Shown here: positions 59,334-64,000 of the stretch, one piece after another | Layout: every line of letters begins with the position of its first letter | Position numbering within the stretch: position 1 is the first letter of the stretch | From: CAZGMN01 sp964645765 | Lineage (GTDB): Bacteria; Acidobacteriota; Aminicenantia; Aminicenantales; Aminicenantaceae | Assembly: GCA_964645765.1 (NCBI GenBank) | Contig: CAZYBE010000014.1 | Location: forward strand, 15,728 to 79,727 | Reading direction: 5' to 3' | Length of the DNA stretch: 64,000 bases | Notes under the pieces: generated by a model | The model's database searches: none | Told to the model about the DNA's origin: nothing | The model's input: only the letters and a program-made list of their open reading frames with translations | Position numbers and translations under genes: made by a program

Positions 59334-61062
59334 TATATTTTATGATGGGAAATGTTGAATATCCTTTGAAAGGCATAATTTGTATTTGCTTGGTCCTCAG
59401 CTCGGCAACAGCTCGATGGCTGGCATCCAGAACTTTGGTCTGGATTCGGTAAACCTCTTCTGTCTTCAAGAGCTTTGGAAGGGTGACATCATAGTATCGA
59501 GCCTTGCCGTGAGAATAACCATTATCCATACTTTCAGGAATCTTCACTCGATAGAGGTCATAAGAGCTTGAAAACTCGTGCTTTTGATAGTCGAAGGTCT
59601 GCACCGAAAATTCGACCGAAGCCACGCCAGGTAGATCCAGCAATGGCTGGCCGAAACGCATCAGGCACTTGCCCCCTTCTTTCCAGATCAAGGTCATGGC
59701 TTCAAACCGCTTCTCAAAATCGTGGCCTGGGATCAATTTGTGAACTTCATAGGCTGGAACCCATTCCGGAAAACTGAAGTCGGTGGATGAAATAACTCCC
59801 AAAGATTCACAGGCTGCCAAGCCGCCGTGCGTTCCTGACCGGCCTTTGAATTTTGCCAGAAATTTCATAAACTTGCTGCCGCTTTCAAATCCCCGCTTGA
59901 GGCTCACCAGGACCGACGCTGGATAATTAACGCTATTCTGAGTGAGCCCCGCCTGGATGCGCATCAGGCTGTCTGGAAAGAGGGTCTTGACCGAGGCCTC
60001 AAAAACTCTTGACTGAAGAATCCATTGTCCCAGCGGAAGGCCCTGCTCGACCAATCCTAAAGGGTCTTCTCCGGTTACTTCTGTAATTCTGAATTCATTC
60101 TTTTCTTCGTTGTATTCAAAGGACAGTGTCCCTTTTTGGGAAATGACGAGAAAGGTACCTCTCTCATTGTCAATGGTCACAACCACATCAGCCCAAGGCT
60201 GGGCGGCAAGAACATGAGCCAATTCAACTTTCCGTGCATCCTGAATGAAGAAAGGGGCGATGGACAGGATGCCGCTGTTTTGAAAAACAACGTCGTCAGG
60301 CCCTTTGATTCTTTTGGTAAGCTTGAAGTTATTTTCTTTTAGTGCTTTTCCGAAGTCGATGATTCTGCCGCTAACTAGAGTGTTACCGTGGTCTGAGATA
60401 ATAGTAACCGCCAACGGCTCATCGAATTTCTCGAGGTGTTTTTTACGAAGAACGATAAGCTCCTGGTCGATGGCCCTGAGCAGCTTGTTAAGGCCGGCAG
60501 CTCCTTTCATGTGAGCGATTATGTCCGAGGCGCTAATAAGGCTGAAAAACAATCGAGGCTCGTTGGAGGCAAGAACCTTTTGAGAAAGATTTTTCATTGT
60601 GCTTTTGGTAAAACCGCCGCTTGTGATGTAGGCCAGCACTTTTTTTAAAGTTTTGTTATCGCTGTAATCCAACTTATTGGGGTAAGCGGGCTTACCCACC
60701 TCATACAGCAGGCGTCCAACGACTTTATTAAATCCAAGGTGATAGTATTTAGCCTGATAACTCTCCAGCTTATCCGTATTCAGTATCACCGACCAGGCAT
60801 AGTTCGAGAGTGAAGGAAAGACGGAAATAATTTTTGATGGCGGAGAGAAATCTTTAAAAAGCCCTTTCTGCTGGGCCTCGACGAATATATGATAGGGAAC
60901 AGCATCAACACCTAAATACAGATGGCGAGGGGCCCTTTCCTCGGCGAAGCACCAGTTCCCAAAAGAGAAAAAAAGATCAAGGAATAAGAGCAAGCCAAGC
61001 GTACTAAGGAATCTTCTCTTCGGGCTTACGACAATCTTTTTCCTTCTGTATTTCAATATCAT
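59308..61062 (-). CDS. Exported alkaline-phosphatase superfamily protein
   Basis: 584 residues with a signal peptide (LSTLGLLLFLDLFFSFGNW). The type I phosphodiesterase/alkaline-phosphatase fold is suggested by LGVDAVPYHIFVEAQQKGLF, ISASDIIAHMKG and AVTIISDHGNTLVSG. The metal-binding Asp and His are visible but the nucleophile is not obvious. The final residues RDTILNSN and stop are encoded by a REP-like repeat, so the native end was replaced. Substrate unknown. Confidence 0.7.
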   Translation of the reverse strand: MILKYRRKKIVVSPKRRFLSTLGLLLFLDLFFSFGNWCFAEERAPRHLYLGVDAVPYHIFVEAQQKGLFKDFSPPSKIISVFPSLSNYAWSVILNTDKLESYQAKYYHLGFNKVVGRLLYEVGKPAYPNKLDYSDNKTLKKVLAYITSGGFTKSTMKNLSQKVLASNEPRLFFSLISASDIIAHMKGAAGLNKLLRAIDQELIVLRKKHLEKFDEPLAVTIISDHGNTLVSGRIIDFGKALKENNFKLTKRIKGPDDVVFQNSGILSIAPFFIQDARKVELAHVLAAQPWADVVVTIDNERGTFLVISQKGTLSFEYNEEKNEFRITEVTGEDPLGLVEQGLPLGQWILQSRVFEASVKTLFPDSLMRIQAGLTQNSVNYPASVLVSLKRGFESGSKFMKFLAKFKGRSGTHGGLAACESLGVISSTDFSFPEWVPAYEVHKLIPGHDFEKRFEAMTLIWKEGGKCLMRFGQPLLDLPGVASVEFSVQTFDYQKHEFSSSYDLYRVKIPESMDNGYSHGKARYYDVTLPKLLKTEEVYRIQTKVLDASHRAVAELRTKQIQIMPFKGYSTFPIIKYRDTILNSN

Positions 61063-61220
61063 CGTCAGACTCTAAATAACCATATATTATAAGAGAAATC
61101 TCGTCCCGGCTGAAATGAAAAGTGATTAATATTGGCATTTCCTGTTCCATTATTGGATAATGTCTTAGGAAATAAAATCGATCCCAATCGGACTTTTAAT
61201 ATTATGGAAAGGAGGTGCCA

Positions 61221-62294
61221 ATGCCAAAAAAGCGACAGGAGCTTGACTATCCCAAGCCAAACCCCAAACTCTATCACCTCCCTTTCACTGTGGATAAATT
61301 TAACGGCATGCCTTACCGCCGTTTCGGGAATACAGGCCTTAGAGTTTCGAATATCGGCCTTGGAACCTGGAAATTCGGGCTGCCTGAAACAGGAGATGGC
61401 TCCCGCGTCGACGAGAAAACGGCTTTTAAAATTCTGGATAAAGCCATTGAGGAGGGAGTCACCTTTTGGGACACTGCCAACCGATACAATGAATCCAGCG
61501 GCAATTCTGAGCGAGTCATCGGCAGATGGTTTCGGGAAAATCCTAGCCAGCGCCGGAATGTGGAGCTGGCAACAAAGATCTACGGCCAGATGGACGGCCT
61601 GACTCCGAACTACTCCAGGTTGTCAAGGGTCAACATCATGGAGGCAACTTATTCCTGTCTGGAAAGGCTCCAGACTGACCGGATTGAAATCTTGCAGTTT
61701 CACTCGTTCGATGAGACGACCCGGATTGAAGAAAGCTTGATGGCCATCGAAGACCTCATCTCTCTGGATTTGGTCCGCCATTTCGGAGTTTCCAACTTCA
61801 GCCCGGAGCAACTCACCAGATTTTCAGTTTTATCCGATAGCTTCAAGCGGGCAAGAATTCAGTCGGTGCAGAACCAGTTTGACATTCTCTATGGCGAAGA
61901 CCCGGCGCGAAGAGGAGTCTTGAGCTACTGCGCCCAGAATAAGTTGACGTTCATCGCCTGGAGTCCGCTGCGCGGCGGACTGCTGACAGAAAGGTATCTT
62001 GATAAATCCAAGGTCGGTCCTGGAGACAGGCTTTTTGATGAGAACAGGCTCGACCAGGAATTGAAAGAGCCTGTGCTGAAGAAATTGCGTCAACTTGCTG
62101 ATTTGGCCCATGAATGGGGCTTGACCTTGGCTCAGCTGGTCATTCTCTATATGCTGCAGCTCCCGGGATTGGGGCCTGTGATTGCTGCTTGTTCCAATCC
62201 AGAACAATTGGCTGAAAATTCGAAGGCGGGAAAAATCTCGCTGGAGCCAGAACAGATCGCCAGAGTTAAAAGTATCTTGAGTGAAGAAAGCTAA
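61221..62294 (+). CDS. Aldo/keto reductase
   Basis: 357 residues from the ATG at 61221, which follows GGAAAGGAGGTGCCA. The catalytic set is visible: Asp and Tyr in FWDTANRYNESSGNSE, Lys in ELATKIYG and His in LQFHSFD; the C-terminal GPVIAACSNPEQLAENSKA binds the NADPH adenosine end. It reduces a carbonyl substrate; the beta-subunit/potassium-channel-like subfamily (RRFGNTGLRVSNIGLGTW) fits best. Convergent with the aminotransferase gene. Confidence 0.88.
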   Translation: MPKKRQELDYPKPNPKLYHLPFTVDKFNGMPYRRFGNTGLRVSNIGLGTWKFGLPETGDGSRVDEKTAFKILDKAIEEGVTFWDTANRYNESSGNSERVIGRWFRENPSQRRNVELATKIYGQMDGLTPNYSRLSRVNIMEATYSCLERLQTDRIEILQFHSFDETTRIEESLMAIEDLISLDLVRHFGVSNFSPEQLTRFSVLSDSFKRARIQSVQNQFDILYGEDPARRGVLSYCAQNKLTFIAWSPLRGGLLTERYLDKSKVGPGDRLFDENRLDQELKEPVLKKLRQLADLAHEWGLTLAQLVILYMLQLPGLGPVIAACSNPEQLAENSKAGKISLEPEQIARVKSILSEES

Positions 62295-62363
62295 AAAAAA
62301 CACGAAGAATTTGTAAAAAAAATGACATTGCTTCAACCACATCGGCGATGACCGAATCCAAGC

Positions 62364-62397
62364 CATAGAGAAATGGATGACAAAATCCTTCTCTATG
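62364..62397. terminator. Hairpin between convergent genes
   Basis: CATAGAGAA (62364-62372) and TTCTCTATG (62389-62397) form a 9-bp stem; a second smaller stem CACCT/AGGTG follows near 62447-62460. Neither has a strong T-run, so a terminator role is only likely from position. Confidence 0.35.
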
Positions 62398-62482
62398 CAG
62401 GTTTGGAAATCGCAATCTCGCCGACGGATTTAAGTAGATCATCTCACCTGAAAAGGTGAATCATGAAGGAGGGATATAGCCT

Positions 62483-63781
62483 CTAAGATTTCTCAGACAG
62501 GACTTTTTCCAGGATGGAAACAGACTTGTCGATGAGCTCCTGGGTGATAACCAGAGGAGGCGCGACCCGCATCACATTTCCATAAATCCCTAATTTGCCA
62601 ACCATCAGGCCGCTGGCAACGCATTTCAAGACGACTTCTTTCGCCAATCCAGGAGCGGGTTTCTTCGTCTTTCTGTCAGCCACAAACTCAATTCCATAAA
62701 CCAATCCCCTGCCACGGATATCGCCGATCATCCTGTATTTATCCTTCAGACGATTTAGCTTCTCCTTTAGATATTCTCCGTTCCTGGCTGCCTTCTCGAT
62801 GAGATTCTCCTTTTCTATGATCTCCAGCACCGCCAGGGCTGCTGCACAGCTGAGAGGATTCCCGCCTGCGGTCGAGGACATCTCGCCTGTTTTAAGGGAC
62901 GAGATTATTCTCTGCCGGGTCACAACCGCGGCAATCGGAACACCGCTCCCGATTCCTTTTCCCAAGCAAAGGATATCTGGTTCGAGCTTCTCATACTCCA
63001 GGGCCCACATCTTCCCTGTCCTTCCAAAAGACGACTGCACCTCGTCGAGAACAATCAGCAGCTTTCTTTTAACAGCCCATTTTTCCAGCTTCTTTAAATA
63101 GCCGTCAGGAGGAAAGATGAATCCCGACGTCCCTTGATAAGGCTCGACGATTAATCCAGCGAGGCTTCCTACGGACTCTGCGTCGATTATTCTATCCAAA
63201 TAATCTACGCAAAAAAGATCGCAGTCAGGATATTCTTTATCAAAAGGGCAGCGGTAACAGTAAGGATAGGGCGCAAAGATTGCGCCGGGGACGAGAGGAC
63301 CGAAATTTTTCTTAATTTTCGAAATCCCGCCAACGCTCATCGGCCCAAAACTTCTTCCGTGAAACCCGCCCCAGAAAGCCAGGACCTCAAATTTATTGGT
63401 ATGCCTCTTGAGGATCCGCAAGGCAGCATCCGTGGCTTCAGCGCCTGTGGAAACAAAAAATACTTTTTCAAGGTGAGGAGGCATGAACTCGATAATCTTT
63501 CGGGCTAAGCTCAAGCGCTCCGGCGTTGGAAAATCATAGGTGTTGAGCAACCGCTTGGCCTGGCGGGAGATGGCTTCGGAAAGACGAGGATGAGCATGGC
63601 CGACGTTGGTCACCAACACGCCTGAAGTCCAGTCAATATAATGTTTCCCGTCGACATCCCAGACCTCAGCTCCCTGGGCATGGTCCCAGACCACTGGCGC
63701 CTGCCAACTCATACAGGCTGGTTCGTATTTCTGGGAAATCTTTAAAAATTCTTCAGTCCTTCCGGTTTTTTTCCTTTCCAT
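62483..63781 (-). CDS. Class III pyridoxal-phosphate aminotransferase
   Basis: 432 residues. PLP motifs are present: STGAEATDAALRIL, DEVQSSFGRTG and the Schiff-base Lys in ILCLGKGIGSG. The insertion YCYRCPFDKEYPDC is typical of GABA/ornithine-type class III enzymes of this lineage. It transfers an amino group from an omega-amino acid; the substrate cannot be fixed from sequence. No related pathway genes lie next to it. Confidence 0.88.
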   Translation of the reverse strand: MERKKTGRTEEFLKISQKYEPACMSWQAPVVWDHAQGAEVWDVDGKHYIDWTSGVLVTNVGHAHPRLSEAISRQAKRLLNTYDFPTPERLSLARKIIEFMPPHLEKVFFVSTGAEATDAALRILKRHTNKFEVLAFWGGFHGRSFGPMSVGGISKIKKNFGPLVPGAIFAPYPYCYRCPFDKEYPDCDLFCVDYLDRIIDAESVGSLAGLIVEPYQGTSGFIFPPDGYLKKLEKWAVKRKLLIVLDEVQSSFGRTGKMWALEYEKLEPDILCLGKGIGSGVPIAAVVTRQRIISSLKTGEMSSTAGGNPLSCAAALAVLEIIEKENLIEKAARNGEYLKEKLNRLKDKYRMIGDIRGRGLVYGIEFVADRKTKKPAPGLAKEVVLKCVASGLMVGKLGIYGNVMRVAPPLVITQELIDKSVSILEKVLSEKS

Positions 63782-63915
63782 TGGATTTCCTCATTCGCAT
63801 AATGACGAGATGCTTTGCTTCTTTGGATTCGTCTTGAATGAACTCCATATTTTGAATCCAAAAATCCTTTTGGGCACTGAAATCTTTGAATATCATATCA
63901 AATATTTCTTTAATT

Positions 63916-64000
63916 TAAAATTGATGAATAAAGGCTTTGGGAAACAGCCTCGCTCCCAATCGGATTTTTAACGCCATCTCCATTCGCTCTTCTCGGCGGC
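63916..64000 (-). CDS. Possible partial coding tail at the window edge
   Basis: The minus strand is open from the edge to a stop at 63916 and ends RMEMALKIRLGARLFPKAF then IHQF. A similar phrase LKVRLGSILFPKTL is encoded on the minus strand at about 61150-61200, and the DNA core TCCCAATCGGA is shared. It may be the end of a gene or part of a dispersed repeat. Confidence 0.3.

Noticed and set aside
1..64000. CRISPR arrays or rRNA genes
   Set aside because: I saw no regularly spaced direct repeats of CRISPR type and no sequence resembling 16S, 23S or 5S rRNA.

Overview
This window looks like a scaffold from an uncultured Gram-negative bacterium, most likely Candidatus Aminicenantes or an Acidobacteriota relative. 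That is an inference from gene content: several exported six-bladed beta-propeller proteins, TPR proteins with N-terminal signal peptides, M1-like peptidases carrying TPR tails, a TldD/TldE pair in which TldD has a TAT signal, DUF362 and DUF5107 proteins, and an RND/TolC efflux operon that implies an outer membrane. Most genes have a strong AGGAGG-type ribosome binding site, and this was used to trim many starts. Two 100-N gaps split the scaffold into three contigs (1-4205, 4306-29234, 29335-64000). The second gap is flanked by an identical 55-bp sequence on both sides, so it is probably an unmerged contig overlap and not missing DNA.

Layout. 1-2770: same-strand cassette-like genes, with an attC-type site between two of them, including a DUF6602-like nuclease candidate. 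3047-4102: an orphan VapB antitoxin whose toxin gene seems to have been deleted into the 3' end of a thermonuclease gene. 4306-12600: a transketolase cut by the gap, a giant DUF5107-TPR protein, a DUF4097 beta-helix protein, a GYD protein and a beta-propeller, with perfect REP-like hairpins. 12736-12808: an intact tRNA-Arg(CCG). To its right, the 5' half of this tRNA recurs at 24764-24805 and 35935-35976 (both identical over 42 nt) and, decayed, at about 39007-39045. The two fresh copies are each preceded by a related arm of about 150 bp. I read this as a tandem array of integrative elements that displaced the tRNA 5' half each time they inserted; no integrase gene is visible.

Element I (12809-24805) carries a branched-chain amino-acid ABC transporter operon interrupted by an isoprenyl diphosphate synthase and two unknown genes, a restriction-endonuclease-like protein, and a compact operon of a membrane protein, a small protein starting Met-Gly-Ser, a second small helical protein and a QueC-like PP-loop enzyme. 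Element II (24806-35976) carries TPR and M1 peptidase-like genes and a four-gene operon ending in an excisionase-HTH/SF2-helicase fusion plus a zinc-ribbon protein. The QueC-like operon and the helicase operon have matching promoters: a GACAT box ends exactly 14 nt before the -35 element in both. Element III (35977-39045) carries an AbiEi/AbiEii toxin-antitoxin pair, a flavin reductase-like gene and a nadE remnant. The QueC-like operon and the helicase operon are the best candidates for undescribed, probably anti-phage, systems.

39098-64000 looks like chromosomal background: DUF362 and propeller genes, a broken GH95 fucosidase fragment, two paralogous four-cysteine small exported proteins, tldE/tldD, prmA-like, iscU-like, a fucose-isomerase-like protein, an RND tripartite efflux operon, a GH106-like rhamnosidase, an alkaline-phosphatase-superfamily protein whose last residues are encoded by a repeat, an aldo/keto reductase and a class III aminotransferase.
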